Shown here: positions 14,501 to 26,416 of the stretch, piece by piece
Layout: every line of letters starts with the position of its first letter
Position numbering within the stretch: position 1 is the first letter of the stretch
DNA from: Sipunculus nudus
Taxonomy: Eukaryota; Annelida; Sipuncula; Golfingiida; Sipunculidae
Direction: 5' to 3'
DNA length: 64,000 nt
Assembly (NCBI GenBank): GCA_026874595.1
Contig: CM049318.1
Location: 6,587,741-6,651,740 of the forward strand
Position numbers and translations under genes: made by a program
The notes under the pieces: model-generated
The model's database searches: none
Told to the model about the DNA's origin: nothing
What the model saw: the letters and a program-made list of their open reading frames with translations, nothing else

Positions 14501-14930
14501 AAATCCACATACTTTACTACTACTACTGAGCAGAGACATGTTCAAAACAGCTGTAAATCAAGTCTAATAATTAAAAAAATTTAAATCATAAGAAATCACA
14601 ATAAATAATGACAAAATTTCAGTGACATCAAACCCCGCCAGGGGACGCATATTGTAATGTTTACATTGGTGTCACGGTTCAAGAACCCTCTCTCAGGCCA
14701 CCTCCAGAATAAAGTAATATCAATAGCCCTGTTATAATGTCCACAATGGGATAGGATCCTTTTGATAAAAGAAAGTTTATGGTGAATCAGATTATCTTGG
14801 ATGTTATCATAATCCTCCATAAAATTTCAGCAAATTCTGTTTAAATACTTTAATCATAAATCTGCTGACAGACCAATGGAGTATAAAGCTCTTGCCACCT
14901 GGTGCTGGTATATCTCTTATATCTGTATGT
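11591..14930. other. AT-rich non-coding stretch, nothing recognised
   Basis: There is a short CT-rich tract at 11660-11695 and otherwise AT-rich sequence. Open frames reach about 90 codons, are hydrophobic, show no motif and lack splice context. I assign no function. Confidence 0.5.
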
Positions 14931-14933
14931 TAC

Positions 14934-15196
14934 TATTCAAACATTTTAATAACAGAAATATTTATAAATAAAAACTGTAATGTTTGTAATAATTCAAACA
15001 TTTTAAATTAGCAGAAATCCTAATACATAACAACTGTAATGTTTGTTATAATTCAACTCTTTTTAAATTAGCAGAAATCTTTAAAAATAACAACCATAAT
15101 GTTTGTAATAATTCAACCATTTTAAATTAGCAGAATCTTAATACATAACAACTGTAATGTTTGTAATAATTCAACCATTTTAAATTAGCAGAATCC
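14934..15196. repeat. About 59-bp tandem repeat, 4-5 copies
   Basis: A unit containing taattcaaccattttaaat, tagcagaatc and acaactgtaatgtttg is repeated four to five times with substitutions and small indels. The last two copies are nearly identical. It is AT-rich and non-coding. Confidence 0.85.
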
Positions 15197-16309
15197 CAGG
15201 AAAATACATAGAATTAATCAGCTAACATTTCAGGCTTGCTCTGCCTGTAAATTACAGTCATCTTTATCAAACAGGTTTTATTTGAAAACATGTACACAAC
15301 TACACATAGATATTATAGCAGTCATCCCATTTTTGGGCACAGGTGTCTATAGGTACAGACTTGTCACTGTGTGCACTAAATTATCCCAAAAAAGTGTGGT
15401 TGTCATACCATAAAACAGCACAACATTAATGAAACCTTGTTTTACCTTAGATAAAGGCTTTATGCTGCATTTTCATTTTGAGTATTTATAAATCTATTTC
15501 ATAACTTATTACAACCCCTGCCCATGATTAAAGCAGCCCTGTATGGTCTGTGAGAATGGCATGTGGGACTGACAATATCTATTGGTTACAAATACCAATT
15601 GTGGCATAAAAATGCACATAAAAAAACATGAAATAAATATGAACATCCATGCAGCTGAATGTGAAAATATGAGTCTCATTTTCCCTTTTTATAATACAAT
15701 ATACTATTGATGACTGGGGTCTTTCAAAATTGTTGTTTGTGAAACTTGTGATATTTAGTGTTGTCAAGCTGGTAACAAGAGTTGGTTGACAGATAAACAC
15801 TGGACAAGTATAGTTTACCATGTGTATATACGCGGTTTGTGTTATCTGATGATGTCTGGTGTCCAACATGGATATTTACTCGGGATTACCTGAGTATAAA
15901 AGGGTCACTGACCCTTCCTAAGGCTAACAGCTGCAAAACACACATCCACAGAGCACTGGAAACCTGGCGAGCGGGTATTAAATTTGCACATGTATGTGTC
16001 AGAGACGAGATTGAAATCCAGGCGGATTTTAAATTCGCCTAGACGAGATTGCGATTGTGATCTCGCCTAGGCGAGATTGCAATTGTGATCTCGGCTAGAC
16101 AGATTTTAAACTCACCTAGACGAGATCACTATCGCAATCTCGCCCAGGCGAGATTAAAATCCCATCATGGAGCAGGCCAGGATTTTAATCTCGCCTAGAC
16201 AAGTTTAAAATCCGTCTGGTGTCATCCAGGTGAGTTTAAAATCTGCCTGATATTACTTAGGCGAGTTTAAAATCTGCCTAGGCGAGATTAAAATAGTGAT
16301 CTGATCTAA

Positions 16310-17870
16310 TTTCCTAATATATAAAGCATTGTAATTGACATATGAAAGATGTTTTCAGTCGGATTTTCAATATTTTAACACTGAATGGTTATATATAGTT
16401 AAAAGGTAATATATTTATTAATATTTACAGAATATTATAGTATTAATGTAATAATTAACTTTTTTTACAGTAATCTAATAATTATTCATGTGATAATTAA
16501 CATTAATTTTGGAAACAGAATTATGAAATAGATATTTGATTATTATTTGCACCTTTGATGTGTTTCATGTGGCCTACAGCATCCTTATCATACCAATTTT
16601 AGCTTAACATTAATTTATCTTTATTTTTTTCTCCAGTTTTCTTAACAACCTTGTGATTGTAAATATCACTAATAATTTTTACAAAAAAATAATTTGTAAT
16701 TGTATTTAAATATATGGCAGTTAGAGAGTAACAAGAGGTATATTGAAGCACACTTATGAGATATTATGAAGAGCAAATCTGGGGAAAAAAGTCATCCACT
16801 TGCATATTGAATCAATCATAAATAGATAGATAGACAGATAGATAGATTAGTCTAGATAGCTATTACTTCACTATTTAATGAGTATATTACACATCAACAT
16901 AAACAATCATCCTATTTGATAATTCTTACATGACAAACAGAACAAATTAGTTGGTTGATCTGGTTCAAATGTTTCTTTTCACCCAGGTATTCAACACTCA
17001 ACAGTCAAAACATGTACACTTATGGTACAAAATATGCAGGGTATCAGTATTTATGATGGATTTTGATACACCATCCTTTTTATAGGTAATTAAACATCAT
17101 ATGAGAAAAGGTAAAAGTTGATACACAGATGTATGCATGTGAATATTTCTTTGTCTTATTTAGTCTTTTCTTATAATGTATATAATATTCTTCTGATCTT
17201 TTTTTTTAATGTTTTGTGAGGCATTTTGTGAAGCTGCAATATTTATGTAGACTGTGTTACAAGATAACTGCCTTTTTTTAGACAGTATTATATCATATCA
17301 GAAAAAAATATGATTTCTAGATTCATAGAGTAATAGATCATTTATGCATGTGAACATGCATTGAATTATATTGATAAAAAAAATGAGCTATGTTCCTTTT
17401 GTCTTTTTAAAACACTTCATTACTAATATTACTAATACCAGTTTCCCTTCAAATTAATATTGACAACAAAATTATTATGTAAATAATCAGCAGCAGCCCA
17501 CATCATATATCATTTGAATATGCCATATACAATACCAATGTAAGTTTCTTATTACATAGTTTAAAAATAAAAATATAAAATGAAAAAATTAATGTTAATT
17601 ATTACATAAATATTATAATATTCTGTAAATAATATTAAATATATATAACTTGTGAACTATACATAACCGTATTAATAAAAAATATATAATATAAAATATT
17701 CCATTTCCAAAATTAATGTTAATTATTAATTAATAATATAATATTCTGTAAATATTAATAAATATATTACTTGTGAACTATACGTAACCATTCAGTGTTA
17801 AAATATTGAAAATCCGACTGAAAACATCTTTCATAAGTCAATTACAATGCATAATTTATTGGGAAATTAG
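16310..17870. repeat. Foldback core, copy 1
   Basis: This AT-rich unit starts aatttcctaatatataaagc. It repeats at 18090-19655 in the same order with few differences, including a shared GATA/GACA microsatellite (16817-16848) and the words agagcaaatctgggg and cagcagcagcccaca. The first 150 bp and last 150 bp of the unit are inverted repeats of each other (atgttttcagtcggatttt with its complement aaaatccgactgaaaacat), so each unit is itself a foldback. No open frame of note. Confidence 0.85.
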
Positions 17871-18090
17871 ATCAGATCACTATTTTAATCTCACCTAGGC
17901 AGATTTTAAACTCGCCCAGGTGATATCAGGCAGATTTTAAACTCGCCTGGATGACACCAGACAGATTTTAATCTCGCCTAGGCAAGTTTAAAATCCGTCT
18001 GGTGTCATCCAGGCGAGTTTTAAATCTGCCTGATATTACTTGGGCGAGTTTAAAATCTGCCTAGGCGAGATTAAAATAGTGATCTGATCT
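17870..18090. repeat. About 220-bp near-perfect palindrome joining the two cores
   Basis: The block opens with agatcagatcactatttta and closes with its complement taaaatagtgatctgatct. The intervening modules are inverted around a centre near 17970-17985 (cagacagatttt against aaaatccgtctg). It is shorter than the outer arms, as if two arms had fused with loss of their outermost modules. Confidence 0.8.
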
Positions 18091-19655
18091 AATTTCCTAA
18101 TATATTAAGCATTGTAATTGACATTTGAAAGACGTTTTCAGTCAGATTTTCAATATTTTAACACTGAATGGTTATATATAGTTAAAAGGTAATATATTTA
18201 TTAATATTTACAGAATATTTTAGTATTAATGTAATAATTAACTTTTTTACAGTAATGTAATAGTTATTCATGTGATAATTAACATTAATTTTCGAAACAG
18301 AATGATGAAATAGATATTTGATTATTATTTGCACCTTTGATGTGTTTCATGTGGTCTACAGCATCCTTATCATACCAATTATTTGCAAAACATTTATTAA
18401 TCTTTATTTTTTTTCTCCAGTTTTCTTTACAACCTTGTGTTTGTAAATATCACTAATAATTTTTACAAAAAAATAATTTGTAATCGTATTTAAATATATG
18501 GCAATTAGAGAGTAACAAGAGGTATATTGAAGCACACTTATGAGATATTATGAAGAGCAAATCTGGGGGAAAAAGTCATCCACTTGCATATTGAATCAAT
18601 CATAGATAGATAGATAGACAGATAGATAGATTAGTCTAAATAGCTATTACTTCACTATTTAATGAGTATATTACACACTAACATAAACAATCATCCTATT
18701 TGATAGTTTTTACAGGACAAACAGAACAAGTTAGTTGGTTGATCTAGTTCAAATGTTTCTTTTCACCCAGGTATTCAACACTCAACAGTCAAAACATGTA
18801 CACTTATGATACAAAATATGCAGGGTATCAGTATTTATGATGGCTTTTGATACACCATCCTTTTTTTAGGTAATTAAACATCATATGAGAAAAGTTAAAA
18901 GTTGATACACAGATGTATGCATGTGAATATTTCTTTGTCTTATTTAGTCTTTTCTTATAATGTATATAATATTCTTCTGATCTTTTTTTTTAATGTTTTG
19001 TGAAGCTTCAATATTTATGTAGACTGTGTTACAAGATAACTGCCTTTTTTTGGACAGTATTATATCATATCAGAAAAAATATGATTTCTAGATTCATAGA
19101 GTAATAGATCATTTATGCATGTGAACGTGCATTGAATTATATTGATAAAAAATAAATGAGCTATGTTCCTTTTGTCTTTTTAAAATACTACATTACTAAT
19201 ATTACTAATACCAGTTTCCCTTCAAATTAATATTGACAACAAAATTATTATGTAAATAATCAGCAGCAGCCCACATCATATATCATTTGAATATGCCATA
19301 TACAATACCAATGTAAGTTTCTTATTACCTAGTTTATTAATAAAAATATAAAATGAAAAAATTAATGTTAATTATTACATAAATATTATAATATTCTGTA
19401 AATATTATTAAATATATATTACTTGTGAACTATACATAACCATATTAATAAAAAATATTTAATATAAAATATTCCATTTCCAAAATTAATGTTAATTATA
19501 ACATTAATAATATAATATTCTGTAAATATTAATAAATATATAACTTGTGAACTATACATAACCATTCAGTGTTAAAATATTGAAAATCTGACTGAAAACA
19601 TCTTTCCTAAGTCAATTACAATGCATAATTTATTGGGAAATTAGATCAGATCACT
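18090..19655. repeat. Foldback core, copy 2
   Basis: This is a direct repeat of the unit at 16310-17870 with scattered substitutions and indels of 1-10 bp. For example, a run aggcattttgtgaagc in copy 1 is shortened here. High similarity implies a recent tandem duplication or gene conversion. No coding sequence. Confidence 0.85.
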
Positions 19656-19955
19656 ATTTTAATCTCGCCTAGGCAGATTTTAAACTCGCCCAAGTGATAT
19701 CAGGCAGATTTTAAACTCGCCTGGATGACACCAGACAGATTTTAAACTCGCCTAGGCGAGATCAAAATCCTGGCCTGCTCCATGATGGATTTTAATCTCG
19801 CCTAGGCGAGATTGCGATTTTGATCTTGTCTAGGCGAGTTTAAAATCTGTCTAGCCGAGATCACAATTGCAATCTCGCCTAGGCGAGATCACAATCGCAA
19901 TCTTGTCTAGGCGAATTTAAAATCCGCCTGGATTTCAATCTCGTCTCTGACATAT

Positions 19956-20581
19956 GGATTCCTGACCAGGTGACCAGGTTCTATGTATCACACAGGTATA
20001 CAAGAAATCAGTGCTGTTAGTATCTGTGTTGTTTTGTGAAGGACAGTGACACTGCCACCAGAAATAGCCTTGATGCATGAGGTGCACTTGATTAATTATT
20101 GTATCATGAGCTATAGTTGATTAATTAATATTAAAAGTTTTATGGGTTTATTGTGTCTGTACATGCATCAAAGAATTTTGATTTGTCCCGTCTGGATATC
20201 AAATGACTGTGACAATGAATGCTTCTTGGGGGTTTAGGTTCATTTTGTCATATCATCATGGACATAGATGCAAGTCTTGTTGAAGAAAAATTTAAGTAAT
20301 ACTTTATGACAGTTTCCATTTTGTCACCTGATGATATACATATACTGATATGTTATGCAAAAATTATTACATATCATAATATGATATTTTATTTGTATAA
20401 CTTCTTTTATAGTTATGGTATTCCTTATTGAAAGGACATGATTTTATGTATTTAAGTTATTAATTCGCTTAACTATTTTCTTCTCCCAGTTTTCATCAAT
20501 GTCAGATCATGAATTCACTTGAGTTTGTATAATTTTTATGTCTGTCGATGGATTTTAACATTTTTGTTTCTATGGTTACAG
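19956..20581. other. Intron 3' part ahead of the AMPK-gamma exon
   Basis: AT-rich sequence with no other gene. It ends in a T-rich stretch (tttttgtttctatggttacag) with the acceptor AG at 20580-20581. The in-frame ATG at 20519 lies within the intron; reading through from it would add 21 hydrophobic residues that are not part of the conserved protein. Confidence 0.7.
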
Positions 20582-21184
20582 GATCTGAGTTCGTTTGCGA
20601 TGCCTCTGTTGGAATCAGAACCTGGCGATGGACCGAACCAGAATCACGTGGGCACAACTGATCAGGAGGACGGAGGTTTCCGACCGCGTACCGGATCCAC
20701 AGGTTTAAGGAACTTTTTCCGCCGGAAACACAAATCAGGATCAGCTACTTCCACCTCAGGTGCAGGCGGGGAAGAATCGAAAAACAGCTCACGTGCCAGT
20801 TCCCCTGGAACCACACCTAGTACTTCCAAAGTTAAGAATTTCTTTGATGCTTTTCGTCCTCGCTCAAAGTCAGACGTTGAAAGCATGAAGGCAGTGCGCA
20901 GACGCAAAAGTTCAGGTGATCCACCTAACCCAAATCAATTAGTGTCCCCTAGGGGGCGCCCTAGGTCTCAAACTGTTACTACTGGTGTAGAAGGATTACG
21001 TTCTCCAACATCGAGTCAGGCGCCAACTCCCATGAGCCACTTGTTGACCGCAGAAAATGCGGGAACAGGTGGAGTGCCAAATGACAAAACCGGCAGACTT
21101 TTGGATATGTACCGTAGCCGTGCCTATTCTGACCCTAAGCCTCGTCTCCGAGCGGCCGCTCTGGCTGCGGCTCAAAAGAAGCGG
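20582..21184 (+). CDS. PRKAG2-like: AMP-activated protein kinase gamma subunit, long-isoform N-terminal exon (partial)
   Basis: This 603-nt exon encodes 201 residues in phase 0 at both ends, bounded by a polypyrimidine-AG acceptor and an AAGCGG|gtaagt donor. It opens with DLSSFAMPLLESEP. DLSSFAMPLL is the conserved start of the second coding segment of vertebrate PRKAG2 long isoforms, recalled from knowledge of the human protein. The rest is a basic, Ser/Thr/Pro-rich, probably disordered extension. Visible parts are GLRNFFRRKHKSG (41-53), KVKNFFDAFRPRSKSD (83-98), RRRKSSG (106-112), RPRSQT (126-131), DMYRSRAYSDP (175-185) and an Ala-rich RAAALAAAQKKR end (190-201). Several Arg-x-x-Ser sites could be phosphorylated. 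In this family the gamma subunit binds AMP/ADP/ATP through four CBS repeats, none of which is encoded here. The exon is clearly more GC-rich than its flanks. The first coding exon should lie upstream and the CBS exons downstream. Confidence 0.85.
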
Positions 21185-22018
21185 GTAAGTTGTTGATTTT
21201 GCCTTTTTATGGTACATGTTTTGTATTAGTATCTTTTCCATTTTTTAGCAGTTAGTTCAAATTAGATGTACACTTTTAAGTGTAATATCCCAATTTGAAG
21301 TTCTAAACTGTTACTAGGGAGGATGATTCTGCACACATTATGAGCAATACATTGACAATTTTGTGTCTAATTATCTGTTTATTGCAGTGTATCTATCTTG
21401 GTATCATGCATGTATGTTATTAACATTCTTAGAAATGGATGCCAGTTTGCTGCACAGATTTAGATTTACCACCTGATGGTTTTGTATTCACTCACAAGGT
21501 TAACTATTAAGACCTGGACCTGGGTTAGAACATGTCTAGTTTGAGAAAATGAGCTCCTTCTGTAACTTTCACCTTTGGTACACGAGGATTTTGTTACAGG
21601 CACGTGGCACACGTTCCAGTGCTAAAGATGCAGGTGGTACACTTACTATAGACATATAGTGTACTGTAGGTCTTACAGTTAATACATTAACCTTTATAGT
21701 TTTTATAAAACCTGTTATTTTCTCAGTCGGTGATACAGGAAGTTTCCTCTGACTGGAGCCAAATCATTAAGATTGCCAATTTGCCAAGGAGTGGGTTTAC
21801 TTGGCATTTCTAGTTGTAGGAATGTGTTTTTCATCCATGTTCTCACACGCACATTTCTGCTGTAAACTGAATAATACCTGTGCAGATATAAGGTCAGTTA
21901 CCTCCTGTGACCGCAGGCAAGGTCATCAAAATCTGGCTTCCACTACCTCCGCTAACAGGGACAGTCAGATAATTGTGGATACTGCGCACTCCTCCAGGGA
22001 TGGATAAGCTGGAGTGCC
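21185..22018. other. 5' part of the intron after the AMPK-gamma exon
   Basis: It starts with a consensus gtaagt donor. No second exon, tandem repeat or transposon end is recognised before the repeat element that begins near 22019. Confidence 0.6.
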
Positions 22019-25000
22019 TTTTTTAGCGAACCTGTGAGCTTATGCGATGGTGTGGCCTCGTCCGGCGTCCGGCGTCTGTACGTTAACCTATACTATCTTG
22101 AAAACGACAAGAATTACCATCATCAAATTTTATGCATAAAATCAGTCATCTAAAAAACTCTATCGGATTTTGCTTATTTTTTGGCTAACTGCATTTTCTT
22201 AGATTTTATAGGGAAAAAGCTTAAAAAATCTTCTTCTCAGAATCTGTTGAGCCAAATTGTCCAATATTTTAAAGAAATGATTTCTGGAACAATCTCTCTC
22301 AAGTTTGTTCGAATGGTTGAAGTTCGGTGATTTTTGGCCGAGTTACAGGAAGTTGAACTTAGTCATCTGTCCAAATAAGCATACTAAAATTACAATCTCA
22401 GAAATGGCTTGAGCTATCATCACCAAATTTTATGCCAATGTTGGTCACATGAGTCATATCTGAAATTGAGGTATTGGTGGCGCCACCTGCACCAGCCTTT
22501 TTTGTACGGGGGTCATCAGTGCCCGTATCAAACTGAAGTCTACAAATAACTTCTTCTCTGAAACGATATGGCCAAATTGTTTAATATCGCACAGAAATAA
22601 TCCTAGGGTAGTGCTTTCTGAATTTTGTTCAAATGGTCTCAGTTCAGTGACTTTTGGCTAAGTTATGAGAAGTTGAATTTAGTCATATGACATAGCAGCC
22701 CATTTTAGCTAAGTGGCTAAAACAATCTTCTTCTCAAAAACCACTTGGCCAAATTCTTAAATCTCACACATTAATTATCCTTAGATGTTGATAATTCAAG
22801 TTTTTTCAAATGGTCTCAGTTCAGTGACTTTTGGCTAAGTTATGGGAAGCTGAATTTAGTCATATGCCGTAACAGCCCATTTTAGCTAAGTGGCTACAAA
22901 AATCTTCTTCTCAAAAACCACTGGGCCAAATTTTTAAATCTCACACATTAATTATTCTTAGATGTTGATAATTCAAGTTTGTTCAAATGTAGCGACAGCT
23001 TGTCACCCTAAACGTCGATTTTAGATGAACTGAAGACGATGGGGTGACAGTACAAGCTATTGGGTTCGCATCAATTCTAGTATGTGCAGATGTGCACGCC
23101 ATTTCTGACACTACTTTTTCATTTTTATCCACTTCTCGAACTGTCATTTTCCTGAGTTAAGACAAAAAGTGACGTTATTCTGTTGGGAAAAATAATAATT
23201 ATTACATCCACGGTTGACTTACGTGTAATCGTGCAGCAGTTTTTAATTCCGAGGCTGGTTTTACTCGAAAAACTCGTCTCCACGTCTGTCAGCGGGAGAA
23301 TCATAACTTCCGGTAGGGGATTTCCAAACGGCTATGTGTAAAACTCGGAAGTCGGAAGCAAGGACTTTTTTTAAAGCAATGATCGAAGCATAATTAAAAT
23401 GCTACTACATCAATGGAAAGTACCTTTTTATTTTTATTGATAGAATAAGGTCTTTTTTATCATCATGTAAAATAATCAAAGTTATCCACCCGAAGTTAAT
23501 GACTATTTTTTGCTCGGAAGTGCCCGGTTATGGTCCAAATGTGTAAAACTCGGAAGCCAGTAATGGCAAATGCACTGGTCATCATATCGTCAGCAAACGT
23601 GTCAAGCATTTTCAATTTCTTCAGTATCATGTATTTTTCATAAATTCAATCTGTTTTGTAACATTCATGATGCTGTTTTTTTAATAATATATTATATTGA
23701 TATTTTATTTCATTTTGTAAAACAAGATTATTTTAACTCATCAATATTTAACGCTGTTACCGCATTTTATGTTGATGGAAACATGAAAAAAATAAAGTTT
23801 TTGATAATATTTTATACATGTGCCCCTATAAAAATCACCCTGATAATATCATAGAGACTTAAACAGAAAATTTGACAGAACCAAAAAACCGTCCAGTTAA
23901 TGTTTTTACAAGTTGTTTCGAACAAAATATTTTATTTTTAATGTATAAATTGAAAAACATTTTCCTCTTCCATTGACCAAAAAAAAAATTCATCAGTATT
24001 ATGAATCTCTTAGACTCTTATCTATTATGTAATACTTTTTATGCCAAATTATATTTTACATTTCATGGTCCGGTTGCATTTATATATATATTATATAAAC
24101 AAAATTGTAATTTCTTATCGAGATCCTTGTAATCGTACAGTAATATGAAGTTGAAGGGTGCACATTCTGGTTATATGCCCTTATCATGCAATCATTTGCA
24201 AACATACTTTAACATATTAATAAATATCCATATATTTGAAGTTGAAATGTGATGTTGAAACATCAGGAGTGAAATTAATATAATACAAATATCGAGATTG
24301 ATAAAGTTTGAAAGAAAGAGTCAAAAACTTGAAAAAGAATTAATTTTAGTTTTAAAAAAATATTTGCTTAAATTTGTAAATCGATCAGATTATATAATAA
24401 TACATGTATTAGTATGTTATATATTATCTGGACTTTTGTATCCCTTTTCTAAGATATAAATGTAACATTTTTTTAAAATATTGTTGAACTCTAACATATT
24501 GAAAGACATTTCGTTTTTGCATATGATACATGTATGTTTGTTCCAGCGATGACCTTCTGGGATATATTGAATTTTCATATTTGTTCAACGTATGGAAAAT
24601 ATATTACTATATTTTATTTTGAATGACATCGTAATTTATAACTGTATTTTTAATGCCGTACAAGGGTTAATTATACCATATTAATTATGCAGTGGTGCAT
24701 CCATAGAGGGCGCAAGCCCGTTTAGACGTAATATCTCTTAAATTTCATTTCTTTTCCAGATTACTTTTTTTATTCCCTAGCAATTTCATTATTATATTTA
24801 TTACTTTCCAATTCATAAATTGGTGATTTACTCCACTGAGAGAGCATACAAATATGTACTAGTATAATGAGATAGGAATTATTTCCATTATCACACTTTA
24901 CTCGATAATAACACCGACGATATATATATATATATATAGATATATATTAAATTTACAAATAAAAAAATAAGAACTTATAGTTTTCCGATTATGTGTCATG

Positions 25001-26416
25001 TATTGCATCATACACTCATTATAAGCAGAATCATGCATAATTTTAATATATGCATGCAACTATAATTATAATGAAACTGCATTTTGGGCACAGTGCGTCT
25101 CTGTGACTTCCGAGTTATACACATTGGATAACATCCAAGCACTTCTGACTGACTTCCGAGATGGCTTCCGAGCACAAAATCTTCCATAACGTTCAGATTA
25201 AACAATGGATAACTATTATTCTTCACAGAATGATAAAAAAAGATCTTATTCTATCGGGGAAAAAACAAAACGGTATTGAAGTGTTAGCATTTTGTATATG
25301 CTTTAAACTGCTTTCGTTGGTTTCCGGCTTCCGGCTTCCGACTTCCAAGTTTACATACACAACCGAGCCATGACACATTTAGTTTTGAATGAGAAGTACC
25401 GCTTCACGTGAATCGGTGCCACAGTGATGAAAGGAGGTAATAATTGTAATTATTTTTGTGTAACGACATTTTTTCTTCGATATTTAGCACATATAATACG
25501 ACTATATAAGCCTGTGATGCCAAATAATACCAGACAGCAAATATTTTGATCCGACCCTTAGAATGGGCGTTCTGTTGTGACTGCTATCATGACTCCAGGC
25601 CCTATCAGTTTTTTTTTCCGAAGGCCTGAGTGTCATGTTGTCATGGCTAGTTCAAATGGTCTCAGTTCAGTGATTTTTGGCTGAGTTATGGGAAGCTGAA
25701 TTTAGTCATATGCCATAACAGCCCATTTTAGCTAAGTGGCTACAAAAATCTTCTTCTCAAAAACCACAGGGCCAAATTCTTAAATCTCACACATTAATTA
25801 TCCTTAGATGTTGATAATTCAAGTTTGTTCAAATGGTTTTGGTTCAGTGCTTTTTGGCTGAGTTATGGGAAGCTTAACTTAGCCATTTTGCTGTATTTTC
25901 CCATATGAGTTATAAACCTGTAAAATTTTTTTTGACGTACCCTACTTAGGCCAATTTGTTTAATATTTTACAAGAATAATCCCCTGAATAATTCTTAAAA
26001 TAATTGTCCTTTATGGTTCCAAAGAATGAATTTTGGCTGATAATGATTTATAAAGATTGAATTGAGTCATTTTACCATATATGTTATGTGTGTAACAAAT
26101 ACATCTAGACTGGCACCAGTTTATCAGCATTTATTACATCATGCCTATAGACATTTAGATTTCAGGTTATCTATGGTTTATATTGACAAGAATGTTTTTT
26201 AAAAGCTTTTAAAAAATGTAGATTTATGATTTTTAGATATTTAGATATTGCCAGGCAATGTTTACAATCACAAGTATACAGCTCTCTGTGGGTATATAAA
26301 GACGGCTGTACATGGATTATAAATAATTGGTATCCATAGTCAGATTAATTCAAGATCTTGCCATCAGTGAGATGTATCTGTATTACAATTTTGCATTCAA
26401 TATGCATCTGTAGTAA
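22019..26416 (+). mobile_element. Helitron2-like element, AGCGAACCTGTG family, first copy (interrupted)
   Basis: It begins ttttAGCGAACCTGTGAGC, then a GC-rich gtccggcgtccggcgtctg tract. The interior carries tandem units of about 175 bp (caaatggtctcagttcagtg, cccattttagctaagtggc, cttcttctcaaaaacca). One unit is split by the insertion at 22990-25649. It also holds a TGGTGGCGCCACCTGC palindrome at 22475-22490. Its own 3' end was not identified; it may share the 28652 terminus if the copy starting at 26417 is nested or a rearranged duplicate. No protein is encoded. Confidence 0.55.
22990..25649. mobile_element. 2.66-kb DNA transposon insertion with 9-bp target duplication
   Basis: The repeat unit of the host element breaks after GTTCAAATG (22981-22989) and resumes at GTTCAAATG (25650-25658). 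Deleting the insert restores an uninterrupted tandem unit. The insert starts TAGCGACAGCTTGTCACCC and ends GTCATGTTGTCATGGCTA, giving short imperfect terminal inverted repeats TAGC...GCTA. Longer sub-terminal inverted arms rich in cggaagtcggaag and cttccgacttcc lie at about 23310-23360 and 25090-25375. There is no transposase frame, so it is non-autonomous. A 9-bp duplication is typical of Mutator-like elements, but the ends are not a family I can name. Confidence 0.8.

Larger units (their letters stand above)
15990..19955. mobile_element. 4-kb foldback element with modular palindromic arms, tandemly duplicated core
   Basis: The outer ends are inverted copies. The left end starts at the cagagacgagattgaaatcc segment (15998-16020) and the right end carries its complement at about 19932-19951. 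The match continues for more than 300 bp through a conserved catcatggagcaggccagg word. The arms are chains of palindromic modules centred on CTCGCCTAGGCGAG, separated by AT-rich spacers such as AGATTAAAAT and AGTTTAAAATC. Two cores of about 1.6 kb lie in the same orientation and share a central palindromic junction. No protein is encoded. It resembles foldback (FB-like) elements in form, but the superfamily is unknown. Confidence 0.85.

Noticed and set aside
16817-16850. GATA/GACA microsatellite as an independent feature
   Set aside because: It is part of the foldback core and occurs at the same place in the second copy (about 18603), so it is described there.
20519-20581. Starting the AMPK-gamma protein at the ATG at 20519
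   Set aside because: The 21 residues before DLSSFAM are hydrophobic and lie upstream of a clear polypyrimidine-AG acceptor, and the homologous motif starts exactly at the acceptor.
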